DNA from: Quercus robur
Lineage: Eukaryota > Streptophyta > Magnoliopsida > Fagales > Fagaceae
Length of the DNA: 64,000 nt
Assembly (NCBI RefSeq): GCF_932294415.1
Contig: NC_065543.1
Coordinates: forward strand, 24,298,530-24,362,529
Direction: 5' to 3'
Below are positions 1-10,479 of the stretch, piece after piece. The notes below the pieces were generated by a model. It was not told the origin of the DNA and searched no databases. It saw only the letters and a list, made by a program, of their open reading frames with translations. The translations under genes and the position numbers were made by a program. Positions within the stretch are counted from its first letter, which is position 1. Every line of letters starts with the position of its first letter.

Positions 1-430
1 CAAATCTTGTCTACACGATCTTGGGGTTCCAAACCATCATTGTTATTGGGTTTCATCATAATTGTTGGTGAAGTTCATATCAATATGGAGTCATTCATTT
101 TGAAAATCTAACCATTGTGACAATGTCTTAACAAAACTTAGTTATTTATTGTTGGAAGATGATGGTATTTGTTATCATTTTTAGAATTTTTTAGTAAGTG
201 AATGTTGCTTTTAGCAAATAGGTTCTAAGAAACTATCATAGTAAATATTCTTATATTAAATAGCTTCTCTAAGTTTTTTTTTTTTTTTGAGAAACTACTT
301 CTCCAAGTTTTTGTATAATCAAAATTCGTGTATAAATGAGATTAGCATGGTATGATATACATTTTATGGTACATGGTTTAACAATTTTTTAAATAGAAGT
401 TCTATATTAAATTTCTTACCGGGGGGGAGG
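1..430. other. AT-rich upstream spacer, no gene seen
   Basis: No reading frame or recognisable repeat is convincing here. The stretch is AT-rich with short homopolymers and ends in a G-rich run near position 421. It is probably intergenic DNA upstream of the gene starting at 727. Confidence 0.5.
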
Positions 431-433
431 GGA

Positions 434-450
434 GCACGTCCCACGTGCAC
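434..450. promoter_or_regulatory. G-box-like palindromic motif
   Basis: A perfect CACGTG core lies at 442-447, with a second CACGT at 435-439, about 280 bases upstream of the start codon at 727. CACGTG is the core bound by plant bZIP and bHLH factors. That it works as a promoter element is inference from position only. Confidence 0.35.
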
Positions 451-726
451 CCAAACTAGTATAAATACAAAAAGCATAAAATAAAATTAGGGTAGGACAG
501 AAGAGAAGAAGGGTAGCGAAGTAATTGTAAAAAAAATCCCCAAATTCTGATTTACGGAAGAATCCTCAAACACAAACACCAACACAAACTCATAAAACTG
601 AGAAACCACAGGAAACACAATCCGAATTTTCAAACTTATTTGCTTTTTTTGTATAACTAGCTAATCCACAGCCTAAAGGGGGATATAGAGAGTAATTGGA
701 GAGCAAAGGGTATTGAAAAAAGAAAG

Positions 727-3700
727 ATGGCAGGAAGAGAGGTCCGCGAATACACCAATCTTACCAACCCTAAAGGTTTCTCTCTTTCTTTCTATCTTCA
801 TTGAAAGTCATTTTTTAATATTTAGTATAGTGAAAAAGAAAAAAAAAATGGATTTGATTGAACAGATAAGAAATGGGGGAAAGGAAAGGAGAAGATAGAT
901 GATGAAGACACCACTTTCCAACGCATGGTTGCCAAGGTTAGCGCATTGCCTCACTTTCTCTTTCTCTGTGAACAATTTGCTTCCCTTTACACTCTCATTA
1001 TTCTAGACTTCATCATAGTTGATACTACATGATCTCTTTCATCTTTATTATTTCCATGTATACATTTCTCCCGAAACTAAACTATATGATCCTGGTCCAT
1101 AATAAAAATATATAAATGGGGCTTAAAAATTTCCAAATATGTATACATTTTATTTCCTTTTCTTTCTTTTGTAAACTCCCAAACACATTACAAAAAGGAA
1201 TGTCTCTTTTGATTCATTCCATTCTGTTATGTTTTGAACTCCCAAATTTAGTCATTTTAAGGATGAATTTATTCAATCATTTTGTTGGCTTATTGCATGC
1301 CAAAATTTCTTGTAATTAAGCATTTAGAAACCTTGTATTTAGGTGGGAATTATATAAGGGTAGTGCGTGAAAAAGTGTAAAGAAAAGCTCAAGACTGTGC
1401 ACTCAAAAAGAGCTTCACGACTACCAAAGCTGGCACACGTGTGAAGCATGTAGGGGATGAAGGGTCACGACAACTGTTGCATTACAAGACAAAACTTTCA
1501 GTCTGGCTAGGCAGTTAGCTCACGACTCATTCCAGTCGCGAGCTCGAGTTACTAGAACATCTTGTTTGGTTTTAACTAACTCTTTGCATTCCATACACAC
1601 CTTACTATAAATACCCTTATATCCACGAAATATAGAGAGCTTTCCGAGAGAATTTTGAAAGAGAAATCCTAGAGGAAATCAAAATTGACTCATCCACAAT
1701 CTTCATCATTTGATTCTCCAAATTCCTCTATTCTCACCCTCTCTATTGATACATTCTTGAGAGGTATATTAGCCAAATCTTTATCTCACCATACTCATAT
1801 CTGTGAGGAGGTTATTTGGTGCTTGGGAAGCAGTTCAGAAGAGACCAATTCATTTTGGTTGATGTAATGGGCTATTGTGAGATCCGGTAAACTAGAGAAG
1901 ATAAGGTTCAGCGAAACCCTGTTAGAGCAAGAAGCTTGGAGAGATTAGGTGCATTAGGTAGATTAGGCTTGGAGGGTTTTTTGCTATTCATGTATCCCAA
2001 CTTTATTCTCTAGTGGATTATTGACCGTTTGGAAGGCTGCGGAAAAGTTTTACGCTGAGGACTTCGGTTTCCTTTTCGATAACACATCGCTGTGTTGTCT
2101 TTGTGTTTGCATCTCTCTTCCCTTAATCTTTGCCTTTTAATTACTGTTGTGATTGTGATTAATTTTGGTTTAGATTGTTTTACCAATTCTGTTTTAGCTT
2201 ATTTTCATATTCCGCACATACATTGTTTGATAATAAGTTTCTGTTGGTAATTTGTAAATTTGGGGTCTAAACATTCATAGGTGCTTTACACACTATTTGA
2301 ACATTCAGTCCTAAACATAATATTATGCTGTCACAGCCAATGAGCTATGCCTCAAATCGTACTTCCTCTCTTAGTAACGGGATGGATATTAAGAGACCCA
2401 TCACGTGCCATTATGATAATCATAATAATAATAATTAGTAATAACAACATACTATACCGGTGTGATATAGTTTAGGTTCTTTTGCTCTTTTGTGCAAAAC
2501 CTTGAGGGGAGTTTTCTGATAACACCCCCCGACAGGGATCTTGGCTTCCTCTACCGAGCGGTTGATGCAAGCAGATGCAAGAGGTTGCAGGAGAGCGTGG
2601 AGGCTACCTTCATGGGCGAGGCGGTAACAATACTCCTTCCTTGTCTCTATCTGTGTGTTATCCTTTCTCTTTGTTTTACCTTTTGTTTCTTCAACTTCAT
2701 TTTATTTGAGTATGCAGCCTTGGACAGTGATGATCTACTCTATCTCAAGGAGCAAATGGAAGCTGAGGAGGATGCAGAACACCTCCTACGTCGAACTGAG
2801 AAACGGGCATTTGCTGCGTTTAAGATATCCTTTTATGTTATTGAAAGAGGGAGAGTACTGTTGGTCCGTAATGAAACTTTTGTAATGTTCTCATATGCAT
2901 GGTTTTCCTTTGATTTACTGGTAACCAACATCATACTTAATCTTGCTATAGGCTATCCCTTGACTTGGCTGTTTTTTTTTTGATAAGTATCCCTTGACTT
3001 GGCTGTTGTTCCATGATTCTGTTAAAGAGGAAGAAGACTTGCTTATTTCTGTGTAGTGCGATCATTAAAAAATGTTGAACTTCATAATGTAGTTTAATTT
3101 TTATGGCAACTAAGGGAGTTGTTTTAAATGGCTTGGACAAATAGTCACCACAGGCTTAATTGCTTCCTTACATGTATGCTTGATTGTTAGATTCTTCTGA
3201 CCATTGTGACCACTGTATGCTTTATGAGAAGCCGGGTCATTATGTGAACTTACTAATTCTATATAAATGGAAACCTATGGTATGTTTATGCCTCTTTGTT
3301 GAATGAACTCTCTAGTGCTTGCTATATTTTACATGGCAAACTTGTGAAATGCTCTTAAGTTGAATTATGAAAACATCTATGGAGAGAACTGCTTGGGGTC
3401 TGCTGAAATTTTGTTCTATGTTGATGCTAATGCTGTTTCTAGTTTTTCTTTCTCTTCCTTAACCAATGGACACAAAGCTGCAAGTTTAGCAGATTCTTCA
3501 CCTGCATCAGTCCCATTGCCACTTCAAGTTGAGCCCAAGCCCAAGGGTGGAATCAGGTCTCTCTCTCTCTCTCTCAACACAGGCACACACAAAATGTGTG
3601 CATTTTGAACAATATTTGCGCTTTGTAGTAAAAAAAAAAAAAAAAAACTAGACACTTTTTAGTTTCCTTTCTTTTTTCTTTTTTTTTGGGGGGGGGGGGG

Positions 3701-4020
3701 GGGGGGTGTTTCTGAAATATGTATTTTATCTGGATTGCGGACAGCAATATTTATTGAAAAAGGTTGTGGAAATCAAACCCAAACGGAAGAGAACTTCTAG
3801 TCCATCTGATGGGAATCAGTCAACTCCTGCTTCAAATGATTCTGCTTTAAAAAGCCTTAAGTCTGAGTCTCACCAGGAGAAAGAGCAGCCTGAGACTGAC
3901 CAGGAGGAGAAAGAGTGGCCTTTGTCAAGATTGAATAAAGCAGAGGGAGATACTAATACAGAAAACCCTGTTAAAAGTTTACTAGGCCTAGCATATGCAA
4001 GTTCTGAGGATGATGACTGA
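727..4020 (+). CDS. Conserved plant protein of unknown function, six exons, with a U12-type intron
   Basis: Exons by reading-frame continuity and splice sites: 727-775, 866-936, 2575-2623, 2718-2824, 3474-3556, 3741-4020, giving 212 residues. The start MAGREVREYTNLTNPK opens exon 1. Exons 2-4 carry a charged helical segment (FQRMVAKMQEVAGERGG, then LKEQMEAEEDAEHLLRRTEK). Exon 5 is proline-rich. Exon 6 has basic KPKRKR, suggesting nuclear location, an acidic Glu-rich stretch, and the end GLAYASSEDDD. I recognise this as a conserved plant protein but know no assigned function. Intron 1-2 and 3 boundaries are GT-AG; the intron after exon 4 is AT-AC. The acceptor before exon 6 reads GCGG|A, not AG|A, so the last exon may not be joined correctly. 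Intron 2 contains an LTR-like insertion. Exons 1-5 are firm; the exon 6 join is doubtful. Confidence 0.8.
1370..2320 (+). mobile_element. Probable solo LTR inside intron 2
   Basis: This insert of about 950 bases sits in intron 2 of the gene at 727-4020. It has an LTR-like plan: a promoter-like CTATAAATACCC near 1606, a transcribed leader after it, and a T-rich 3' half ending near GGGGTCTAAACATTC. No coding sequence or second copy is present. I could not fix the TG/CA ends or a target duplication, so the boundaries are rough. Confidence 0.45.
2825..3473 (+). other. U12-type AT-AC spliceosomal intron
   Basis: The exon before it ends in frame with AAG at 2822-2824. The intron starts ATATCCTTTT, matching the U12 donor consensus. 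TTCCTTAAC at 3455-3463 matches the U12 branch-site consensus, and the intron ends CAC at 3471-3473, 11 bases after the branch adenosine at 3462. Joining 2824 to 3474 keeps the frame (…AAFK then KAASLAD…). An AC two bases earlier would shift the frame to a stop. No GT-AG pair gives the same protein. Confidence 0.9.
2954..3007. mobile_element. 14-nt retroposed insert with 20-bp target duplication
   Basis: The 20-mer TATCCCTTGACTTGGCTGTT occurs at 2954-2973 and again at 2988-3007. Between them lies only TTTTTTTTGATAAG. Read on the minus strand this is CTTATC plus an A tail, the extreme 3' end of the LINE-like repeat also seen near 4079 and 54541. It looks like an extremely 5'-truncated retroposition, inside the U12-type intron. 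Confidence 0.65.
3557..3706. repeat. CT, A and G homopolymer tracts in the last intron
   Basis: A (CT)n tract directly follows the exon 5 donor. An A run of about 18 lies near 3631-3648, a T-rich run near 3670-3687, and 19 G at 3688-3706, only 35 bases before the last exon. Such tracts are prone to length change and sequencing error. Confidence 0.85.
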
Positions 4021-4539
4021 AGAATGCATCGATACCTGTGGTGCGATACTAGAACTGTTCATTTTTCTTTTCCTTGTTGATAAGTAGTTCATTAAAAAAA
4101 AAGGTCTTTATTGATAAGTAGGGTATGCTTTCTCTGTTCAAATACTACCAGGACTAATTGAGTGAATTCTATGTTGGTCAAAGTGAAGTCAGGATACATA
4201 TTCAACCTTCAATTTGATGTGCCTGCTATTCTCTTTGATATCCCCTATACTCATTGATTCAGTATCTAGATCCTTCAGTGCATCATAAAGCTCCTGATGA
4301 CTTTGTTAATGACCTCAAAGCTCTGGATTCTGCAGCCCTAAAAACTTGTTGAGGGTTATTGTGTGGTTTTGCCCCTCTGGCACCTGCTTGTAGCTCCTAT
4401 TCTTGTAGCTACTCTCCCCATGTGAGGTGCTTCAACCATTTCGTTATGTTCAGTATATCATCTTACATTTTCTCATCCCCTTTGATTTTTCTTTTCCTGG
4501 TTTGTAAATCTGTAAGGTATTCTGAATATCATACTGTCC

Positions 4540-4540
<1 letters not shown>

Positions 4541-4574
<34 letters not shown>
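4541..4574. repeat. (TG)n microsatellite
   Basis: An uninterrupted TG dinucleotide tract of 17 units. The open frames it creates on either strand are not genes. Confidence 0.95.
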
Positions 4575-4576
<2 letters not shown>

Positions 4577-4611
4577 GAGGAAGATATGCATTATTGTTTT
4601 TGAAGCTCAAA

Positions 4612-4950
4612 TGATAATGGAAAATTGAAGTTACCTTGTTCTTGAAGACGTAAGTCCTGTGCCAGTTCAACTGGGAACTGGATCGTAACTCCTGCGGTTT
4701 AAAACCAGATCGGACGGCCGGTTCAACTGGGAACTGGATCCTAAACCAGTTCGGTAACATGGCCAAACCAGTAAAAAAATGAGGAACCCTTTTTCGTATT
4801 TTTGATTGTTCCAGTTTTTAAAACTATGATATTGACGAGTTATGTTTTTCGTATCTTTGATTGCTATGGTTTTTAAAACTATGATATTGATACGTTCATA
4901 AGGATTTATGAATATGATAATGGAAAAATTGAAATTAACTTGTTCGCTTG
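4612..4950. repeat. Nested short direct duplications
   Basis: TTCAACTGGGAACTGGATC occurs at 4666-4684 and 4722-4740 (period 56). A second unit beginning TTTTCGTAT occurs at 4791-4845 and again at 4846-4899 (period 55). The whole block is bracketed by near-identical copies of TGATAATGGAAAA at 4612 and 4916. This may be a decayed MITE with internal tandem growth. Confidence 0.6.
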
Positions 4951-5801
4951 ATTTTAGTGCAACAAAGAGGCTGGCTTGATTGCTGACGGGGGTATTCATG
5001 CTTCTACCCACAACATGCTGCATCCATGGTGGAGGTTGATTACAAATACATATGCATACCTACGTGATTGACTTTATTTGAAAATCTAAACAGTTTAGAG
5101 TAATTGTAATTCCATCTTAAATAATGTAAAATTTCCTTTAAATGCAAAATTTATGGACCCAAAGCAGGACTAATATGGATGAGATATACCAAGTCTTTAA
5201 ACAGGATTGATTTAATGATATGGATGAGATATTGCAAAATGAAGAAAAATGACTTAAGTCTTAGAAAAACATTATAGGCAATTAATAAGAATTAAATATT
5301 TTACTTCTACATGATACGATTTTGATGTAACTTGAGCTCAAGTTCTTTTTAAAAAAAAAAAAACATGCGCACACCCGTTGGAAATTTCTTGTAAATAAAG
5401 AAGCAAGAGCAAAGCACTGATGCAAGAACTCCAAAGTTAAAAGTAAAGCGAACAATTTCAGATAATGGATTTTGACATCATAACTAAATTGAATGCATTT
5501 TATTTGAAGTTCAAGACAGGGAAAGGGAAACCAAACACTAAGCATTGGTGAGCTTTGAAAATAGACCCACTTCACACGAGTTCTCAAATTGAATTCCTGT
5601 ATGTATATTAGCTTAATAGCTTTTCACTTTCAGACTTTGCAAATATTTTATTTTCTTTTTAATAATAATGTTTTTGCGTTGGGTGGGAATAACTGAGCCA
5701 CCTTGTCATTATGGACCCATTTAGAGTCTAGCCTAGCCCAAAACAAAAAACCATTTATGGGCCTCATAACTCATGACTCATCAGCCCTACCCCTACCTGT
5801 G

Positions 5802-5802
<1 letters not shown>

Positions 5803-5833
<31 letters not shown>
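5803..5833. repeat. (TA)n microsatellite
   Basis: About 15 TA units. They lie just upstream of the LINE remnant, close to its truncated 5' end. Confidence 0.95.
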
Positions 5834-5836
<3 letters not shown>

Positions 5837-5889
5837 TCTAAGTTTACAATTGCAAATCAACACAACAAAATGCTTCTCAAGTATCTTCT

Positions 5890-8660
5890 TTCAACATAAC
5901 TAGAACATACTCGGTCCGGGCATTATTCATGTCATTCAAGAAATTTTTGAGACTTAGGCTATTCCTAAAGATTGGGGTATCACAAATCTTGTCCTTATCC
6001 TGAAATGGATCATCCAAATATAATCACACAATTTCGTCCGATTAGTTTATGCATCACTCTTCATAAATTGGTCTCTAGAATCATCCTGCAGAGGTTAAAA
6101 CCGTACATTACTAAAATCATCAACCCTTGCCAAGCAGGTTTTGTTCTAGGTTGCAAGACGAGTGACAATATTATACTAGTTCAGGATATTATATGTACGA
6201 TGGTAAGGAAGACTGGGCCTAAGGGTCACGTGGCACTCAAACTGGATCTTGATAAAGCTTATGATCGACTAGAATGGTCGTTCATACAGGAAACTCTTGA
6301 GTTTTTCCAAGTCCCTCCAAATCTAATTAAGCCAATTATGAACATGATCTCCTCAACTCATTTTCACATTTTGTGGAATGGATCTCCTTTACTGGACATT
6401 GTCCCAAGTAGGGGGGGTGCATCAAGGAGATCCATTATCTCCTTATCTATTTATTTTGTGTTTGGAGCGATTATCCATTCTTTTGGAAGAGGCGGTAAAT
6501 CCACCCCGTGACTTTTAGGGGACAAATTAAAATTTCGCATTTATTTTTCGCTAATGATTTCTTTTCTCTAAGGCGAAGATTGCGGAGTGCCAAAATCTTA
6601 AAACTATTCTACAAAATTTTTGTTCTTACTCAGGCCAAATCATTAGTACACAAAAATCACGCCTCTGGTTTTCACCAAATACAACCAAGCGTACTAAAGA
6701 ACCGATTGCTAATATTTTTTTATATTCCTACTACTACTCCAATCAGTACTTATTTAGGGACTCCAAGTTTTACTACCTGTCGAAAGGCTAAAGCCTATCA
6801 ATACTTAATTGATAAAATCCAAAAGAAAATTGAGGGTTGGCAAGTCAAATAACTTTTTGTTGCGAGTCACGTTACATTAATCAAATCCACCTCAGCCTCC
6901 ATCCCTATTCATGCCATGCAAACGACCCTTCTCCCGCAAAAACATTAGTCGACACCTAGATAAACTAAATTGTCAGTTTTTATGGGGAGACACCGCCCAT
7001 CATAGACATTGTCACACGATTAGTTGGGAACTCATAACTACTCCAAAAGATGCTGGTGGTTTGGGCATTAAATCTTCTCTTCATATGAATATGGCTTTGC
7101 TCATGAATCAAGCCTGGAGGCTTCAGCAATAGCCAACCACACTATGGGCTCAAGTTTTGAAAACCAAATACTTTCCCCACACGAACCTTTTTGAGAGTGT
7201 TGTTAGTCCCAGAGCATCTCATATCTAGAAAGCTATACATTTAGGTATGCAATGGCTTAAGAAAGGAATGAAATGGATAATAGGGGATGGTCAAACCATT
7301 CGGGTTTGGGAGGATCATTGGATCCCTAGCGATTCTCTAAGAAGTCGTATTGTAGATCTACTTATGCCAAATGAGGAGCAAAGATTGGTGAGTTCCTTAT
7401 GGGATAATCATATATGGAGGTTAGAGGGTCTTCAAATTCCCCTACTAATGCAATTTAAACAACTTATTAAAGGTATTCTTGTGGCCCAGCTAACTAAGTT
7501 ATCTAATTCCTTTATTTAGGCTCAAAATAACGGTGTTTGTTTGGTAAAGTTTTTATACCAACAAGCTAATGTCCCTTTTAATAATTCTATGTGGAATTGG
7601 ATTTGGAAATTTCATTACCCTAAGAAAATCCAATTTTTCATTTGGAAGTCTATGCTCAATCGACTACCTACTCGTCAATATCTAGCTTTCTCTCACCCGG
7701 ATGTTGATGATCGTTGTCCAAGGTGTAATACTCTTGAAACCACTATTCATATCTTATGAGATTGCCCTTGGGCTAAGATGATTTAGCTTCTATCTCCAGG
7801 TATCTTGCCTTTATCGTTTTTCCACCTACCACTCCAATCTTGCCTTAAAACAAATGCTATATCAGATAGTATTATCCAGGGTCATCAGCTTCCTTGGAAG
7901 ATTTTCTTTTGCTTCCTTTGTTGGCAATTATGGTTAGTTAGGAATGAGCGTATTTTCCAAAATCAATCTAGCTCCCAATCTTACTTAGTCCACAAAGTTG
8001 TTCAATTAGCTATAGAATTTTTTTATTTAGCTTGCCTTGCTAAGACAATTAAAATTGGTATTCCTAGAATTATCAAATAGATTGCTCCACTGGAGCCTTT
8101 TATAAAATTAAACATAGATGGTAGCTCTTTAGGTAATCCTGGGCAGGCTAGTGCAAGTGGTTTGTTATGAAATTGTGCAAGTTCTTGGGTTTCAGGATTT
8201 TCTTTAAACATGGGTATTGCTTCTAATAATATTGCAAAGTTGGGAGTAGTTCATCGGGGTCTCATACTGGCATGGAATTTGAGTCTTAGATTTATTCATC
8301 TTGAAATTGATTCTATGACAATTCTTTCTTGGTTAACTACTAATAAGGATATCTCACCAGATGCTATTCCACTAATCTCTGATTGCAAGAACCTTATGGA
8401 GCGCGACTGGACCGTGTAGGCTTATCACACATTCCGCAAAGCTAATGGCTGCGCGGATGCTTTAGAAAAAAGGGGATGCCAACAACAGTGCCTTTTGGAA
8501 GTCTATGATACCTATCCATCCTTTGTATATGCACCTTCTTTATAGGATATGGAAAATCTCGAGACTAATAGACTGTGTCCCTTGAAGGTTTTAGTGCCTA
8601 TTTTTGTATAAACTTTTATATATTTAAATAATACACCCGTTTTTTTTTTTTTTTTTTATC
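5890..8660 (+). pseudogene. 5'-truncated, decayed L1-type LINE (RT and RNase H)
   Basis: Translated fragments in changing frames give, in order, the RT start (ITQFRPISLCITLHKLVSR, then PCQAGFVLG) at about 5972-6250, the RT core with KLDLDKAYDRLEW at about 6240, the catalytic region HLFFANDFFSL at about 6540, the connection region (GWQVK…CQFLWGD), and a zinc-binding RVT tail (RCPRCNTLETTIHIL) at about 7710. A plant-type RNase H follows, starting KLNIDGSSLGNPG near 8108. Several stops and frameshifts break it, and the catalytic FADD is FAND. The endonuclease and ORF1 are missing. The 3' end is a T-rich run near 8640. Confidence 0.85.
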
Positions 8661-8832
8661 AAAAAATCAAAAAAATTGTTTTCATATTATGGCAAACTAG
8701 TTTAGTACGCAGCAAGGACTTGTCACTTTGAGACACAGTATATTATAGTCCCGACAATTTGATAGCAAGGGACTCAATTTTCTAAAGATTGTTGTCATGA
8801 CAGAACCTACACTATGTAACATGACCTCTTTG

Positions 8833-8835
<3 letters not shown>

Positions 8836-8876
<41 letters not shown>
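8836..8876. repeat. Poly(T) tract
   Basis: 41 consecutive T residues, probably the reversed poly(A) tail of a retroposed sequence whose body I cannot identify. Confidence 0.9.
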
Positions 8877-9079
8877 CCAATGGGGTATAAGCAAGGAAAA
8901 ACAGATCATATGACTTTGAGAAAAACTTTATGTAAAGGGTGTAGGGAAAAACTCCATAAATAATTCGTATTTATCTTATTTCCTCCTTATATAAATCCAA
9001 AAAAAAAACTTTCAGCTTTCAATTAAAATCAGCCAAGCATAATATAAACAAGAAGAACTCAAAAATAACCCATATGACC

Positions 9080-9255
9080 ACTGTGCACCCTTGGCGCGAT
9101 GGTCACTATATAAGTATAAATGTTTGTAAGGTGTGGGGGGAAAGAGCCGGGGCTCAAGTTTCCAGAAGAGAACTTCAGACACATATATACTTAGATTAGG
9201 ATAGAGTAGAATTTCTATCTTGTATTAAAAAAAATAAAAATAAAAATAAAAACCC
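9080..9255 (+). mobile_element. tRNA-derived SINE, family 1
   Basis: It starts with an A-box-like TTGGCGCGATGGTCAC near 9091 and has a B-box-like GGGCTCAAGTTTCC near 9149. It continues through CACATATATACTTAGATTAG and ends in an A-rich tail with AAAAAT units. Two diverged copies of the same sequence lie on the minus strand at about 43713-43880 and 45465-45640. Confidence 0.75.
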
Positions 9256-9426
9256 CACATGAACACAATACAGAAATTTACATGAAAACCCTTCAATGTG
9301 AGGGAAAAATCATTTGTTCCTAACTTTTGGCTAAAGAGTTAAATGTTTTGAACCCAGGGCCAGCTGAACTATGAAAGCAACTGATGCAGTTGCCTAAAGC
9401 CCCCAAATAAAAGAATGCCCCACTTG

Positions 9427-9432
9427 TATATA

Positions 9433-9463
<31 letters not shown>

Positions 9464-9464
9464 T
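9427..9464. repeat. (AT)n microsatellite
   Basis: Alternating AT/TA tract inside the hAT-like element. Confidence 0.9.
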
Positions 9465-9690
9465 TCTATATATTTTAATTAAAAAAATTTAAATAATTTA
9501 TTGGTTAATGAAATGCATTAAAACCCCATTGTATCCTAAAATATTGCGCACTGCTGACTGCATTACACACTACCCATAGCATATTATCACTGTAGCACAT
9601 CACAGCCACATGGCCCACACACTATCACTAAAGACAATAACCTACGGTACCCACCTAGTGATCAAATGATTTTGAACATTTAAACTTTAA

Positions 9691-9852
9691 GGGCTTGTGG
9701 GTTCCAATTAGCTCAACTGGTAAAGTCTCTGATAGTTGAATAAGAGATTTGGAGTTCAATCCCCGCCTACACCAAAAAATGATTGGTGTCTTGGTCTAAT
9801 GATAAATAGCTATCATCAAGAGCGGACACCATAGGTTGAAACTCTCTAAAAA

Positions 9853-9884
<32 letters not shown>
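9691..9884 (+). mobile_element. Dimeric tRNA-derived SINE, family 2, nested in the hAT-like element
   Basis: The first tRNA-like unit has A-box TAGCTCAACTGGTAAAG near 9709 and B-box GGAGTTCAATCCCC near 9751. A second unit follows with TTGGTCTAATGATAAATAG near 9791 and TAGGTTGAAACTC near 9832, then an A tail. The 9-mer AAACTTTAA flanks it at 9682-9690 and 9885-9893 as a target duplication. A diverged second copy lies in reverse at about 23495-23645. Confidence 0.8.
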
Positions 9885-9889
<5 letters not shown>

Positions 9890-10479
9890 TTAAAGTATCA
9901 AGATTTTTTGAGTTTTCATTTTTATTAACAAAACATTCTTAAACCTAGCCACTGTACACACAGCAAAAAATATTTAGTGATATTAATTTATAGAACTATG
10001 TAATAAATTAATTTTTATTTGTATAGGTTTAGACTTTAAAGTATAAAGTGGTCACAACGTTAGAAAAGTTGCAATAACCAGATTATATTATTCTATACTT
10101 CAAATTTTATTTTTACTTAATTTATAATTTTTAATTATAAATGTTGTTTTATTTATTTATAAATATTTACTCATTATAAATGTCTACTAGAAAATATTTA
10201 TCTGGATATGAAAAACTTCAAAAAAAGAAATGTTAGAGGAACTTAAATATAAAAACTTAATTAGTAATTTTGTATCTCAAAAAGCAAGAAAAATAGATTT
10301 TAAATAAAAAAAAATTCAATAAATATTATTTAATTAATATTTAAATATAAAAAATGCCCACTTGAAATTTTTGCCTAAGGCCCCAAAGTTTTTGAGCAGA
10401 CCCTATTTGAACCCTCTTACATTTGCTCCTAACGGCTCTACTCCTATAATAGCATTTTGGTTAGGAAAATGTTGGGTTC

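Larger units (their letters stand above)
4021..5800. other. Intergenic spacer with duplications and SSRs
   Basis: I see no gene in this stretch. It has two TTGATAAGTA tail fragments near 4079 and 4115 (LINE-like 3' ends), a TG microsatellite, a block of nested short duplications at 4612-4950, and otherwise unique AT-rich DNA. Confidence 0.5.
9355..10405. mobile_element. Non-autonomous hAT-like transposon with 8-bp TSD
   Basis: The outer ends are CAGGGCCAGCTGAAC on the left and, read from the other strand, TAGGGTCTGCTCAAA on the right. The 8-mer TTTGAACC occurs directly before (9347-9354) and after (10406-10413) the element. 8-bp duplications and CAGGG-like ends are typical of hAT. Inner ends share GCCTAA(A/G)GCCCC with the 830-bp element at 49591-50420, so they are one family. 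There is no transposase. It contains an AT microsatellite and a complete SINE. Confidence 0.8.

Noticed and set aside
4359..4766. Open frames over the TG microsatellite on both strands
   Set aside because: The coding appearance comes from the dinucleotide run (VCVCVC / HTHTHT); no domain or splice support.
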